Source of the DNA: Xanthomonas dyei
GTDB taxonomy: Bacteria > Pseudomonadota > Gammaproteobacteria > Xanthomonadales > Xanthomonadaceae
NCBI RefSeq assembly: GCF_002939865.1
Contig: NZ_MDEE01000018.1
Location: 31,534 to 95,533, forward strand
DNA: 64,000 nt
Direction: 5' to 3'
Below are positions 47,165 to 56,209 of this stretch, one piece after another (positions within the stretch are counted from its first letter, which is position 1; the number at the start of each line of letters is the position of its first letter). A program made the translations under genes and the position numbers. The notes under the pieces are model-generated. The model did not search any database, was not told the DNA's origin, and saw only the letters and a program-made list of their open reading frames with translations.

Positions 47165-48376
47165 CTAGTGGTCAGAAACCGCTGCGCGCGCGCCGGCCGC
47201 AAATCCGTGGGTGCGTGCGGACCATGCAATCGCCCATCCGATTGCCAGCAACACTGCCATGGCGGTCGGAAAGCTCTGCGCTCCCCAATGCTCCAGCAGC
47301 ACTCCTCCCAACACGCCACCGCCGGCGATGACGCTGTTCCAGGCCACGACATTAAGCGACAGCGCGACATCGGCGCCGTCGCCTGCGCTATCGGCAAGCG
47401 CGGTTTGCAACAGGGTCGCCGCACCGCCGAAGGTCAGCCCCCAGACCGCGACGCACGCATACACGACCGGCTGCACTCCCTGCAGCAAGGCCAGCACCAC
47501 CGACAACCCAAAGAACGTCGCCAACGACACCAGCACGGTGCTGCGCAGATGCTGTTCCACCAACTTGCCGGCGATACCGATGCCCACCAGGGCCGCCATG
47601 CCGAAGGTCAGCAGCAGCACGTCCACGCGATGGCCAAGGCCTGCACGTGCGGCGAACGGTGCCACGTAGGTGTAGAGAATGTTGTGCGCCAGCATCCAGG
47701 CCATCACCGTGGCGAGCACCGGGCGGACGCCGGGCGTGCCGAGCACCTTGCGCAACGGCACCCGTTGCGTGGCCGCCTGGCCGGGGTAGTCCGGCACCTT
47801 GAGCAACACCCAGACGATCAGCGCGACCGTCAGTGCCGACATCGCCGCGAACGCGGTGCGCCAGCCGATCAGCCCGCCCATCCAGGTTCCCAACGGCACG
47901 CCGAGCGACAGCGCAATCGGCGTGCCCACCATCGCAATCGCCATGGCCTTGCCCTGCTGTTCCGGTTGCACCATGCGCCGGGCGTACCCGGCAAGCAGGC
48001 TCCACGCCAGGCCCGCCGCTGCGCCAGCGAAGAACCGTGCCACCAGGGTCAGACCGTAATGGGTGGACAGCGCGGTGACGGAGTTGAACACCAGAAAGCC
48101 GACGATGGTGAGCAACAGGACGCGACGACGACGCCAGTGCTGGGTGGCGATGGTCAACGGGATCGCCGCCAGCAGCGAACCCACCGCATAGGCGGTCACG
48201 GTCTGCCCGGCGAGCGCGGGGGTCACTGCCAAGCCGTCGGAGATCTGCGGCAGCAAGCCAGCCGGCAGGGTTTCGGTCACGATGCAGATGAAGCCGGTCA
48301 TGGCCAAGGCCAGCAGCGCGGCGATGGGTAGCGGAGCAGCACCGGCAGGTGCCGGCGAGGCAGTGGAAGAGGTCAC
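47165..48376 (-). CDS. MFS exporter (sugar/drug efflux type)
   Basis: 403 aa, about twelve transmembrane helices. The order of segments (ALAMTGFICIVTETLPAGLL, then LTIATQHWRRRRVLLLT and LLAGYARRMVQPEQQGKAMA) is like AraJ/SotB-type exporters. The start is a GTG at 48376 with AAGGAT upstream. It is divergent from the TetR gene at 48591, and the space between carries three similar AT-rich palindromic sites, so it is likely TetR-repressed. Substrate unknown. Confidence 0.88.
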   Translation of the reverse strand: MTSSTASPAPAGAAPLPIAALLALAMTGFICIVTETLPAGLLPQISDGLAVTPALAGQTVTAYAVGSLLAAIPLTIATQHWRRRRVLLLTIVGFLVFNSVTALSTHYGLTLVARFFAGAAAGLAWSLLAGYARRMVQPEQQGKAMAIAMVGTPIALSLGVPLGTWMGGLIGWRTAFAAMSALTVALIVWVLLKVPDYPGQAATQRVPLRKVLGTPGVRPVLATVMAWMLAHNILYTYVAPFAARAGLGHRVDVLLLTFGMAALVGIGIAGKLVEQHLRSTVLVSLATFFGLSVVLALLQGVQPVVYACVAVWGLTFGGAATLLQTALADSAGDGADVALSLNVVAWNSVIAGGGVLGGVLLEHWGAQSFPTAMAVLLAIGWAIAWSARTHGFAAGARAAVSDH

Positions 48377-48413
48377 AAGATATCCTTGGTCATGAGTAAT
48401 GAAATTCTTTATT

Positions 48414-48433
48414 TATGTATCGATCGATACATA
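48414..48433. promoter_or_regulatory. Operator candidate 1, 20-bp palindrome
   Basis: tatgtatcga followed by tcgatacata, a perfect palindrome in the AT-rich divergent promoter region, 38 bases upstream of the exporter start. Confidence 0.65.
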
Positions 48434-48496
48434 TCTGAGAAAAAAAGAGACCCGCTGCGCAGCGCCTGTCGACATCGTCGTCTCGCGACGCCGCAA

Positions 48497-48524
48497 GATA
48501 TGTATCGATAGATATAAATCTAGG
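48497..48524. promoter_or_regulatory. Operator candidate 2
   Basis: Contains atatgtatcgat then agatataaatctagg, sharing the atatgtatcga core with sites 1 and 3; it is an imperfect palindrome. Confidence 0.55.
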
Positions 48525-48549
48525 TCGGCAGGACTTGGTTGTCAATGAC

Positions 48550-48576
48550 ATATGTATCGAATAGTATTTATCTAGG
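48550..48576. promoter_or_regulatory. Operator candidate 3
   Basis: catatgtatcgaatag then tatttatctagg, directly upstream of the TetR start, resembling site 2 including the final atctagg. Confidence 0.55.
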
Positions 48577-48590
48577 CGGCGGAGCGCGTT

Positions 48591-49205
48591 ATGGCACAGA
48601 TGGGCAGACCACGGACCTTCGATCGGGATGTCGCGGTGGAGGAGGCACTGCATTTGTTCTGGGAACAGGGTTACGAGTCGACGTCGCTCAGCCAGCTCAA
48701 GGCTGCGATCGGCGGCGGAATCACCGCGCCCAGCTTTTATGCAGCGTTCGGCTCCAAGGAAGCGCTCTACAAAGAATGCATGGAGCGCTATCTGGCGACT
48801 TACGCGCAGGTCACGCATTGTTTGTGGGATGCGTCGCTTGCGCCAAGACAGGCGCTGGAACTTGCGCTGCGGCGCTCGGCCAAGATGCAGTGCGAGCGCG
48901 GGCATCCAAAGGGCTGCATGGTTGCCTTAGGGGTCATGAGCGCGCCCTCCCCGGAACTGGCTGCGATCTCGACCCCGCTGACGCGGTCGCGCGCGCGGAC
49001 ACGTGCGGGCATCCGCGCCTGCGTGGAGCGGGCAATTGCCAGCGGAGAATTGGCAGCCGACCTCGATGCAGCCGCATTGACCTGCGTCTTCGACAGCTTC
49101 CTGCTTGGGCTTTCCACGCTCGCCAGGGATGGCGTGGGCTTCAAGCTGATGGATGCAGCCATCGCGCAGGTGCTGCAGCTGTGGGATCACAACAGCGCTG
49201 GATAG
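48591..49205 (+). CDS. TetR/AcrR family regulator
   Basis: 204 aa. HTH reads ALHLFWEQGYESTSLSQL then GGGITAPSFYAAFGSKEALY, typical. The rest is the helical ligand domain, with the later GHPKGCMVALGVMSAPS unlike most TetR but seen in the AcrR-type subgroup. ATG 48591 with GGAG upstream. It is divergent from the MFS exporter and probably represses it and itself through the operators at 48414-48576. Confidence 0.9.
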   Translation: MAQMGRPRTFDRDVAVEEALHLFWEQGYESTSLSQLKAAIGGGITAPSFYAAFGSKEALYKECMERYLATYAQVTHCLWDASLAPRQALELALRRSAKMQCERGHPKGCMVALGVMSAPSPELAAISTPLTRSRARTRAGIRACVERAIASGELAADLDAAALTCVFDSFLLGLSTLARDGVGFKLMDAAIAQVLQLWDHNSAG

Positions 49206-49547
49206 CCGACGCCTGGCAATCGTTCGGTGCGGCAGCGCGCATGCATCGCCCGCCGCGCCGCATCCACGGCAGCGACAACACGTATCGCTGGATGGTGGCT
49301 CCCATCAGAGAACGGTGACACTGCATGGCGAGCGCTCATCAGCGTGGGATGGACGGTGTCGTGCCCCGGCAGTGCTGCGCTCTGCTCACTGCCTCTGGTC
49401 GCTGACAGCGTTCTTCGTACCTGCAAACCTTGTCCGCTCGATCCATCGGAAGACTCGCACGCCTCTGCGCTGACATCGTCTTAGCGTCGCATTGGCGAGG
49501 ATGATCGCCCTCGGCGCTGTGTCGGCGCGCATCGGTTGGAGTTGTGC
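49206..49547. other. Gene-free stretch
   Basis: About 340 bases between the TetR gene and the NAD(P)-binding gene. I see only the GGAG site just before 49548. Confidence 0.5.
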
Positions 49548-50204
49548 ATGTCTCGTATCCTCGTCATCGGTGCCCACGGCAAGGTGGCACGTTTACTCAC
49601 CCCACTGCTGTTGAACGGCGGCCACCACGTCACCGCGCTGTTCCGCAATCCCGAGCACGAAGGCGATGTAATTGCCGATGGCGCCACGCCGGTGGTGTTC
49701 GACATCGAACACGCCGATACCGACGCCATCGCCGCGCAGCTGACCGGCCACGATGCGGTGGTGTGGTCGGCCGGTGCCGTTGGCGGCGATGCCGCGCGCA
49801 CCTATGCGGTGGACCGCGACGCGGCCATCCGTTCGATGCATGCGGCCGAACAGGCCCGCGTGCGCCGCTACGTGATGGTGTCGTATCTCGGCGCCGGGCT
49901 GGAACACGGCATCGGCCCGGACGACGGGTTCTTCGCCTATGCGCAGGCCAAGGCCGCGGCGGATGCGCATCTACGCAGCACCCATCTGGACTGGACCGTG
50001 CTCGGCCCCGGTCGGCTGACGCTTGATCCGCCGTCGGGCCACATCACCCGCGACCCGGGCAGCGATGCCGACGGTGGCGTCTCGCGTGCCAACGTGGCCC
50101 AGGTGATCGCCGCAGCACTGGCAACGCCGGCCACCATCGGCAAGACGGTCGGCTTTATCGACGGGCAGACCCCGATCCAGGACGCCTTGTCGCAGCTGGA
50201 CTGA
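49548..50204 (+). CDS. NAD(P)-binding atypical SDR
   Basis: 218 aa. The N-terminal Rossmann turn is ILVIGAHGKVARLLTPLL, close to YwnB/NmrA-type proteins; the later DWTVLGPGRLTLDPPSGH and NVAQVIAAAL match the same group. It lacks the Tyr-Lys pair of classical SDRs in its usual place (AYAQAKAAAD is similar). ATG 49548 with GGAG. A TTG at 49536 would add four residues. Likely redox or regulatory. Confidence 0.85.
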   Translation: MSRILVIGAHGKVARLLTPLLLNGGHHVTALFRNPEHEGDVIADGATPVVFDIEHADTDAIAAQLTGHDAVVWSAGAVGGDAARTYAVDRDAAIRSMHAAEQARVRRYVMVSYLGAGLEHGIGPDDGFFAYAQAKAAADAHLRSTHLDWTVLGPGRLTLDPPSGHITRDPGSDADGGVSRANVAQVIAAALATPATIGKTVGFIDGQTPIQDALSQLD

Positions 50205-50314
50205 ACGCCAGGCCTGTCGCAACCCGCTGCACGGGCGCAACACGACCAGGCCTAACGTTTTCCTAAACCCGGCCTCGGCATAGTCGCGGGCGCACCCCAC
50301 TGTGGAGTCCGCTG

Positions 50315-51379
50315 ATGTCTGCGCCCCTCGCCCCGCGCCGTGCCGGCATCCTGCCGCCGTATCTGCTGGACCATATGGCACAGGCGGCGCCCGAACATGC
50401 ACGCCATTGCGCGCAACTGTCCCGCCAGATCACCGCCCACCTGCGCCAGCAGCGCGCGCGTGGGCCGCTGGCACGCGCACAGGCACTCGCAGCGGATGCC
50501 GCACCGGCCATGCAAGCGGTGCGGCGGCGTATCTACGATGCGCAACAGGGCACCGCATTGCCCGGCATCCTGGTCCGCGACGAGGGCGCTGCGGCCACCG
50601 ATGATGTGGCAGTGACCGAGGCCTACGATGCTCTCGGTGCCACGCACGAGTTCTTCCAGGCCGTCTACGGGCGCAATTCCATCGATGGCGCAGGCATGCC
50701 GTTGATCGGCAGCGTGCATTACGAGCGTAACTACGACAACGCGTTCTGGGATGGCGAGCAGATGGTGTTCGGCGATGGCGATGGCGAGGTCTTCAACCGC
50801 TTCACCATCGCCATCGATGTGGTGGGCCATGAGCTCGCTCACGGCGTCACCGAACGCACCGCCAACCTGATCTACCAGGGGCAATCGGGCGCATTGAACG
50901 AATCGGTGTCGGATGTGTTCGGGGTGCTGATCAAGCAGTACACGTTGCACCAAACCGCAAGCGAGGCCGACTGGATCATCGGCGCAGGCCTGCTGATGCC
51001 TGGCATCAACGGAGTGGGCCTGCGCTCGATGCGGGCGCCCGGCAGCGCGTACGATGACCCTGCACTGGGAAAAGACCCGCAACCGGCCACGATGGCCGAC
51101 TACGTCAACACACAGGAGGACGATGGCGGCGTGCACTACAACTCCGGCATCCCCAATCACGCGTTCTATCGCGCTGCGGTCGCGATCGGTGGCGCTGCGT
51201 GGGAGACAACCGGCCGCATCTGGTACCGCACGCTCACCGGTGGCGAAATCGCCGCAACTGCGGATTTCGCCACCTTTGCCGCACGCACCGTCACTGTCGC
51301 CAGCACCGATTACGGCGCTGACAGCGCAGAGACACGCGCCGTACAACAGGCCTGGCGCGACGTGGGCGTCCTCGCATGA
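50315..51379 (+). CDS. M4 metallopeptidase, protealysin-like
   Basis: 354 aa. Thermolysin-family zinc protease. HELAH is at about residues 172-176 and the third ligand Glu in NESVSD at about 196; the catalytic His lies in GGVHYNSGIPNHAF. The N-terminus is a short propeptide with the PPYLL motif (GILPPYLLDHMA), and there is no signal peptide; both are typical of protealysin-like proteases. The next gene overlaps by ATGA and looks like its inhibitor. Such proteases are linked to invasion and inter-species interactions in Serratia. Confidence 0.93.
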   Translation: MSAPLAPRRAGILPPYLLDHMAQAAPEHARHCAQLSRQITAHLRQQRARGPLARAQALAADAAPAMQAVRRRIYDAQQGTALPGILVRDEGAAATDDVAVTEAYDALGATHEFFQAVYGRNSIDGAGMPLIGSVHYERNYDNAFWDGEQMVFGDGDGEVFNRFTIAIDVVGHELAHGVTERTANLIYQGQSGALNESVSDVFGVLIKQYTLHQTASEADWIIGAGLLMPGINGVGLRSMRAPGSAYDDPALGKDPQPATMADYVNTQEDDGGVHYNSGIPNHAFYRAAVAIGGAAWETTGRIWYRTLTGGEIAATADFATFAARTVTVASTDYGADSAETRAVQQAWRDVGVLA

Positions 51380-51687
51380 GTCCACAGCGGCCGCCGGTGG
51401 AGTTGGGCGTGACGCTACGTCTTGCACGCGAGGGCGGCGTGGCGGCATTCCCGGCCATGCGCCGCGAGCGGCAACTGCCAATGGATGCGTTGGACGATGC
51501 GCAGCGGCTGCACCTGCGCGCGTTGCTGGACCAATGCCTGGTGCATGCGTTGCCGCGCCCGCAGGCGGGTGGCGGCGACCGGCGCTATTTCAGCATCGCC
51601 TGGGACGGTGCCAGCGAACCGTTGCGCATTCCCGAAGAACATGCGCCGGCCGAAATCGTGCGGCTGTGGAAGCAGGGCACGCTGTAG
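51376..51687 (+). CDS. Emfourin-type inhibitor of protealysin
   Basis: 103 aa. Emfourin homologues are small cytoplasmic inhibitors encoded beside protealysin genes. Here ELGVTLRLAREGGVAAFPAM, QLPMDALDDAQRLHLRALL and RYFSIAWDGASEPLRIPEEH fit the beta-rich inhibitor. The start overlaps the protease stop (ATGA), so the two are made together, which would keep the protease inactive in the cell. A hairpin lies 64 bases downstream. Confidence 0.78.
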   Translation: MSPQRPPVELGVTLRLAREGGVAAFPAMRRERQLPMDALDDAQRLHLRALLDQCLVHALPRPQAGGGDRRYFSIAWDGASEPLRIPEEHAPAEIVRLWKQGTL

Positions 51688-52096
51688 CGCGGTGTGCTGC
51701 ACTGAGCGTGCGCGTGGTGCACCGCGCGCGTGCACATACCGCGCAAACGAAGACACCGTGCAGTGCACGGTGTCTGTCGAAGATGGTCCAACTGCGGATG
51801 CCTGCACCCTTTAAGCTGCCTAGATGCTCTAGAACTGCACAGCTGGTGACGCATGGTGGGGATCGGTGCGTTAGCGCAACGTGCAGCGCAGTGGTCAGCT
51901 TGAAGACACTCCCATTATTGCTGCAGTGCAGCCATTGCCGCGAATATCGTCCCACCCCTTGCGGCAGTTGATGCTGGGGATGTTGCGCACGCTCAGCCTG
52001 CCTGTGCGCACGCCAACCACCAGATGCACGGGTGATAACTGCCCATGCGCAACACGGCTGCGCGCACGTCGCCAAGCGTCTCTCATGCTGGCGCGC
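51688..52096. other. Gene-free stretch after the protease-inhibitor pair
   Basis: About 410 bases, with the hairpin at 51751-51775 and nothing else I can identify. Confidence 0.5.
51751..51775 (+). terminator. Hairpin after the emfourin gene
   Basis: Nearly perfect palindrome agacaccgtgca/tgcacggtgtct around one central base; no T-run follows, so it is a weak or rho-aided end. Confidence 0.45.
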
Positions 52097-52537
52097 TCAG
52101 TGCTGCGGTTGCGCTTCCACCAGATGCGCCAGCAACGTCAGCGAGTCCTGCCACCCCAGGTAGCAGGCATACAGCGGAATCTGCTCGGGGATGCCTTCCT
52201 GCACGATGTGCACATCGGTGCCGCAGGGCAGCGCGTGCAGCTGCACGGTGGTCAGCATGGTGCCCGGCAACGCCGGGTCGTCGAACACGTCGTTGTAGCG
52301 CAGCAAGGCGCTGGGCTGCAGCTCCAGATAGGTGCCGCCAAAGGCATGCCGCTGACCATTGGCGAAGTTGGTAAACGCCATCCGGAAGGTGCCGCCCACC
52401 TGCGCATCCAGGTGTTCGACGTTGCCGGTGAAGCCGGCCGGTGGCAGCCACTTGGCCAATGCATCGGCATCGAGGAAGGCGCGGTAGATGCGCTCGGGGC
52501 TGGCACGTACGACACGGTGGAGCGTCACTGTGGACAT
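52097..52537 (-). CDS. AHSA1/SRPBCC family protein
   Basis: 146 aa. The AHSA1-like START fold is visible in HRVVRASPERIYRAFLDADALAKWLPPAG, GGTFRMAF and GGTYLELQPSALLRY, ending LLAHLVEAQPQH. Such proteins bind small lipids or act with chaperones. Start ATG 52537 (MSTVTLHRV); a much longer upstream frame is not family-like. Faces the HDOD gene. Confidence 0.85.
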   Translation of the reverse strand: MSTVTLHRVVRASPERIYRAFLDADALAKWLPPAGFTGNVEHLDAQVGGTFRMAFTNFANGQRHAFGGTYLELQPSALLRYNDVFDDPALPGTMLTTVQLHALPCGTDVHIVQEGIPEQIPLYACYLGWQDSLTLLAHLVEAQPQH

Positions 52538-52817
52538 CGGGCACTCGCTTGGCTGGCAGAAGACACCCATCATGCTACCGATCGATGACGCTGGAGTGCA
52601 GCTGCAGCACGGGTGAAGCAGGCGCTGGCGAGCGACGCGGCAGGCGCTGCGTGGCCCGCGATCGCACCGAATGCGTCGGGGATGGCGTGGCATGGCGCCT
52701 GCCAGGCCGCGCTTCTTGCCAGACATCCACGGTCGCGCGGTGCACGCGCCACTGCGCGCGACATTGCCGCCGCGCTCGCCATCGCCGATAGTCGCGGCAT
52801 TCATCAGACAACGACCT

Positions 52818-53957
52818 ATGATGCTCGCGATTGTGTTGCTGCTTGTTGCCGGACTTGTCGCTGTAGCGATGATTGTCGGTGCCATCGTGTGGTGGATGCG
52901 CATGCGCCAGCCCGAGCCCACTGCCCCGGCAGTCGGCGGTTCCGCCGCGCCTGACGCGCCGGCACCGATCGCGATGGACGAGCAAGCGCCGCCGCCAGCG
53001 CCTGCCGCGGCACAGCCCTTGCAGCCCGAGCCGCCGCCGATGCGTCCGCTCTTGCGCCGCATGTATGCCGCCGTGATGGCCAACCCGTCGCTGGCCGACG
53101 GCAGCCTGCCCAGCGACCCCGCACAGGTCGCCGTGCTGGAAGTGGCGACCGCCGCGCTCGACCATGTCGACCTGCGCCCGCAGCTGTTGCCGCGTCGCCC
53201 GCACCTGTTGCCGCAGCTGATGCGCGCGGTCAACGACCCGGACGCGTCCGGGCGCGGGATCGCCGCGATCATCGCGCAAGACCCCGCGCTGTCGGCCAAC
53301 CTGCTGCGCATCGCCAACAGTGCGCTGTACCGCCCGCAAGGCGCGCCACTGGAAAGCCTGGAGCGCGCGGTGGTGCACATCGGCACCGAGGGCGTGCGCC
53401 AGATCGTTGCCGCGGCGGTGATGCAACCGGTGCTGAGCCTGGATGGCGGCCTGCACTCGCGGCTGCCCGCGGCGGTATGGGACTACGCGCTGCGCACCGC
53501 CACCGCGGCGGCCGCCTATATGCGCGAGCGCGGCGGCGACACCTTGTCGGCGCAGCTGGCCGGCCTGCTGCAGGGGCTGGGCGCGGTGGTGATCCTGCGC
53601 GTATTGCGCGACGCCTATGCCGAACGCCCCGGCCTGCCCTACAGCCTGGAGGTAGCCGCAGCCCTGGTCGAGCGCCACACCGCCGCAGTGGCCAAGACCA
53701 TCGCCACCACCTGGGAGCTGCCGGCAGTGCTGGGCACCGCACTGGACGAACAGCGCCCCGAGCACGACAGCAGCTTGTTGGCCACCTCGCTGGGGCGCGC
53801 ACTCCGCTACGGGCGCCTGGCCGCCGCGCTGGCCATGCTGGCTCGCCATGGCGCCGAGCAGCAAGACCATGCCCTCAGCGTGCTCGCGACGCTGGAACCG
53901 GACGACGCAGTCAATGCGGCGTTATGGCAACGGCTGGTAGCTGCCAGCGTGGAGTAG
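52818..53957 (+). CDS. Membrane-anchored HDOD domain protein
   Basis: 379 aa. One N-terminal transmembrane helix (about 4-25, MLAIVLLLVAGLVAVAMIVG), a Pro/Ala-rich linker to about residue 80, and then an HDOD domain. The HDOD part contains DPALSANLLRIANSALYRP, LESLERAVVHIGTEGVRQIV and LLQGLGAVVILRVL. HDOD proteins are signalling modules related to HD phosphodiesterases but lacking activity. The short tail after it is helical. Start ATG 52818 (a second ATG follows). Confidence 0.88.
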   Translation: MMLAIVLLLVAGLVAVAMIVGAIVWWMRMRQPEPTAPAVGGSAAPDAPAPIAMDEQAPPPAPAAAQPLQPEPPPMRPLLRRMYAAVMANPSLADGSLPSDPAQVAVLEVATAALDHVDLRPQLLPRRPHLLPQLMRAVNDPDASGRGIAAIIAQDPALSANLLRIANSALYRPQGAPLESLERAVVHIGTEGVRQIVAAAVMQPVLSLDGGLHSRLPAAVWDYALRTATAAAAYMRERGGDTLSAQLAGLLQGLGAVVILRVLRDAYAERPGLPYSLEVAAALVERHTAAVAKTIATTWELPAVLGTALDEQRPEHDSSLLATSLGRALRYGRLAAALAMLARHGAEQQDHALSVLATLEPDDAVNAALWQRLVAASVE

Positions 53958-54447
53958 ACCGGCAGCTGCCTGCCGTTGGCTCGCGCATCGCATGCATTGG
54001 CCGTCGTCCGCGCAAGCGTTGCGCTGCTGGCCTGCACCGATGCGCCGACCGGCTGATCACGCAGCCAGGCCGGACGCATCTGCCGGACCCGCTCCCCGCT
54101 CAACGCGCATCGCCTCGGCGCGCAGCCACGCGAACAATCCGACTGCCTGATCTGCCGGACGGTCTGGTGCCGCCATGTGGCGCGCGGGAGCGATGTCGAG
54201 TCGGTCACAACGCGTTGCACCGGCGCTGGCCAGCGCCGTTTCCACTTCGCTCGCCATGCCGTGGCTTCGCATCGCAGTCTCCGAGGCGGCCGGCAGGCTC
54301 CATAAGCTAAGCACCGGTCTGATCCGCTCGCTGCATCACGACCTTGGGATGACATGCCGGCTGCAACGCACGTGCGCAATGACCGTGCGCGGCGGGTGCG
54401 TGTGATCGCCACACCCTCGCAGCGCCTCCCTCTGCCACAGGTGCACC
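53958..54447. other. Gene-free stretch
   Basis: About 490 bases. A minus-strand frame of 85 codons (54057-54314) is present but has no recognisable domain or good ribosome site, so I do not call it. Confidence 0.5.
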
Positions 54448-56175
54448 ATGTCCCAGCGCAATGTCGGTACCGTGCGACATCCGCTTGTCCTGCTGTTTGG
54501 TCTCTTGCTGGCTGTGCCGCACTGCGTTGGCGCGCAGCAGCCGGTGCAGGCGGCCAGTGCCGACACCCCGTATATCGATCGCATCGCCTATTCGGTCAAG
54601 GCCGATGCCGGGCTGGATGCCAGCGTCGCCAACGAGCGCTCTGCGTTGATGCATTACCTGTGGCGCGGCAAGCAGGACACCGTGGCCTACAGCGTACGCA
54701 CCGGCCACCTGATTGCGCGCGACGCGGCCGGGCAACCGCAAGCGACCTTGTCGTATGTGGCCTACACCGCGCCGGCACGCAACGGCAAACCGCGGCCGCT
54801 AACGTTTTTCTACAACGGCGGTCCCGGCGCATCGGCATCGCTGTTGCATCTGGCCTCGTTCGCACCCAAGCGCATGGCCACCGCAGCGCCCAGCTTCGGC
54901 AGCTGGCCCAATTACCCGATGGTGGACAATGCCGAGAGCCTGATCGCCAGCACCGACATGGTGTTTATCGATCCGCCGGGTACCGGCCTGTCGCAGGCGA
55001 TCTTGCCCAACACCAATGCCAGCTTCTGGGGCAGCGATGCCGATGTGCGGGTGATGCGCGACTTCATCCAGCGCTATGTGCAGGTCAATCGCCGTGCCAA
55101 TGCACCGCTGTATCTGTTCGGCGAATCCTATGGCACCACCCGCTCCGCCATGCTGGCGCTGGCGCTGGAATCGGCTGGGGTACGTTTGCGCGGCATCGTG
55201 CTGCAGTCCTCGATCCTGAACTACTACGCCGACACGATTGCGAGCGGTGGGCTGTATTACCCGGATTACGCAAAAGGCATGAAATACAGCGGCGACACCA
55301 TCGGCGGCTATTTCCCCAGTTATGCCGCAGTTGCCGCGTATCACAAGCAGACCGAGGTCAGCGCAAGCGATGAGTTCTATGCGCTGCAGATGCGCGCGTT
55401 CGTCAGCGTGGTGCACGCGGAGTTTCAGCGCTATGGCCCCACCTGGGTGCTAAGTCAGTATGGGTTTCCAACCATCCTGGGCAAGCCGGTACAACCCGGT
55501 GCAGCGGTGCTGACGCGGTGGCGGCCACTGTCCGGGTTGACCACGCAGGCCTTGCAAGGCTACTTCTCGCTGGCCTCGTTCAATCAAGGCCTGCTGCCCG
55601 GCACTAGCATCGGCCGCTACGACGGGCGTGTCAGCCTGCCCAACAGCGACGGGCGACTGAAGAACGATAACGACCCGTCCAACATATTGATCGAGCGCCC
55701 CCTGGCCAACGCACTGGCGCAGCAGTTCAGCACCTATCTGGGGTATAGCGCGCCCAACGCGACCTACACCTCGCTCAACATGGACATCATCAACGTCTGG
55801 GACTTCCGCCATGCAGGCCGGCTGCTGCCAGATACCCTGCCAGACCTGCTCGGCGCGCTGCGCCTGAATCCGGCGCTCAAGGTCTTTGCGGTCAGCGGTT
55901 ATCACGATCTTGCAACGCCGTTCTACAGCAACGAAAAACAACTGGCGCGGCTACGCACCATTCGCAATCTCGATGCCGATGTGCAGGTGGCCACCTACGC
56001 GGGCGGCCACATGATCTATCTCGACGATAACTCGCGCCCCAAATTGCAGGCCGACCTCACCGCCTATTACGCCAACGCGCCGATCGCCGATGCCGTGCCG
56101 TTGGCCTTGCTGGATTCGCCATGGCCAGACAACCGCAACGTCAATGCCGCGACTGCTGCAACCGCAACGCCATGA
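54448..56175 (+). CDS. Serine carboxypeptidase, S10 family
   Basis: 575 aa. Sec signal (VRHPLVLLFGLLLAVPHCVGAQ), so exported. The active serine is in GESYGTTR (Ser about 227), the Asp in SGYHDLATPF (about 487), and the His in GGHMIYLD (about 521). The oxyanion-type motif FYNGGPGASASLLHL and FIDPPGTGLSQ are complete. S10 enzymes remove C-terminal residues from peptides at acid pH. The next gene, an EF-hand protein, starts 35 bases after the stop. Confidence 0.93.
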   Translation: MSQRNVGTVRHPLVLLFGLLLAVPHCVGAQQPVQAASADTPYIDRIAYSVKADAGLDASVANERSALMHYLWRGKQDTVAYSVRTGHLIARDAAGQPQATLSYVAYTAPARNGKPRPLTFFYNGGPGASASLLHLASFAPKRMATAAPSFGSWPNYPMVDNAESLIASTDMVFIDPPGTGLSQAILPNTNASFWGSDADVRVMRDFIQRYVQVNRRANAPLYLFGESYGTTRSAMLALALESAGVRLRGIVLQSSILNYYADTIASGGLYYPDYAKGMKYSGDTIGGYFPSYAAVAAYHKQTEVSASDEFYALQMRAFVSVVHAEFQRYGPTWVLSQYGFPTILGKPVQPGAAVLTRWRPLSGLTTQALQGYFSLASFNQGLLPGTSIGRYDGRVSLPNSDGRLKNDNDPSNILIERPLANALAQQFSTYLGYSAPNATYTSLNMDIINVWDFRHAGRLLPDTLPDLLGALRLNPALKVFAVSGYHDLATPFYSNEKQLARLRTIRNLDADVQVATYAGGHMIYLDDNSRPKLQADLTAYYANAPIADAVPLALLDSPWPDNRNVNAATAATATP

Positions 56176-56209
56176 TCGCGCTCCGCTCATCCATCGCGAG
56201 GAACTCCTG

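Noticed and set aside
48414..48576. Idea that the AT-rich tract is a replication or phage attachment site
   Set aside because: Its position between divergent TetR and MFS genes and its repeated palindromes are better explained as operators.
54057..54314. 85-codon minus frame in a gene-free stretch
   Set aside because: No ribosome site, domain or homologue I recognise; chance frame in GC-rich DNA is likely.
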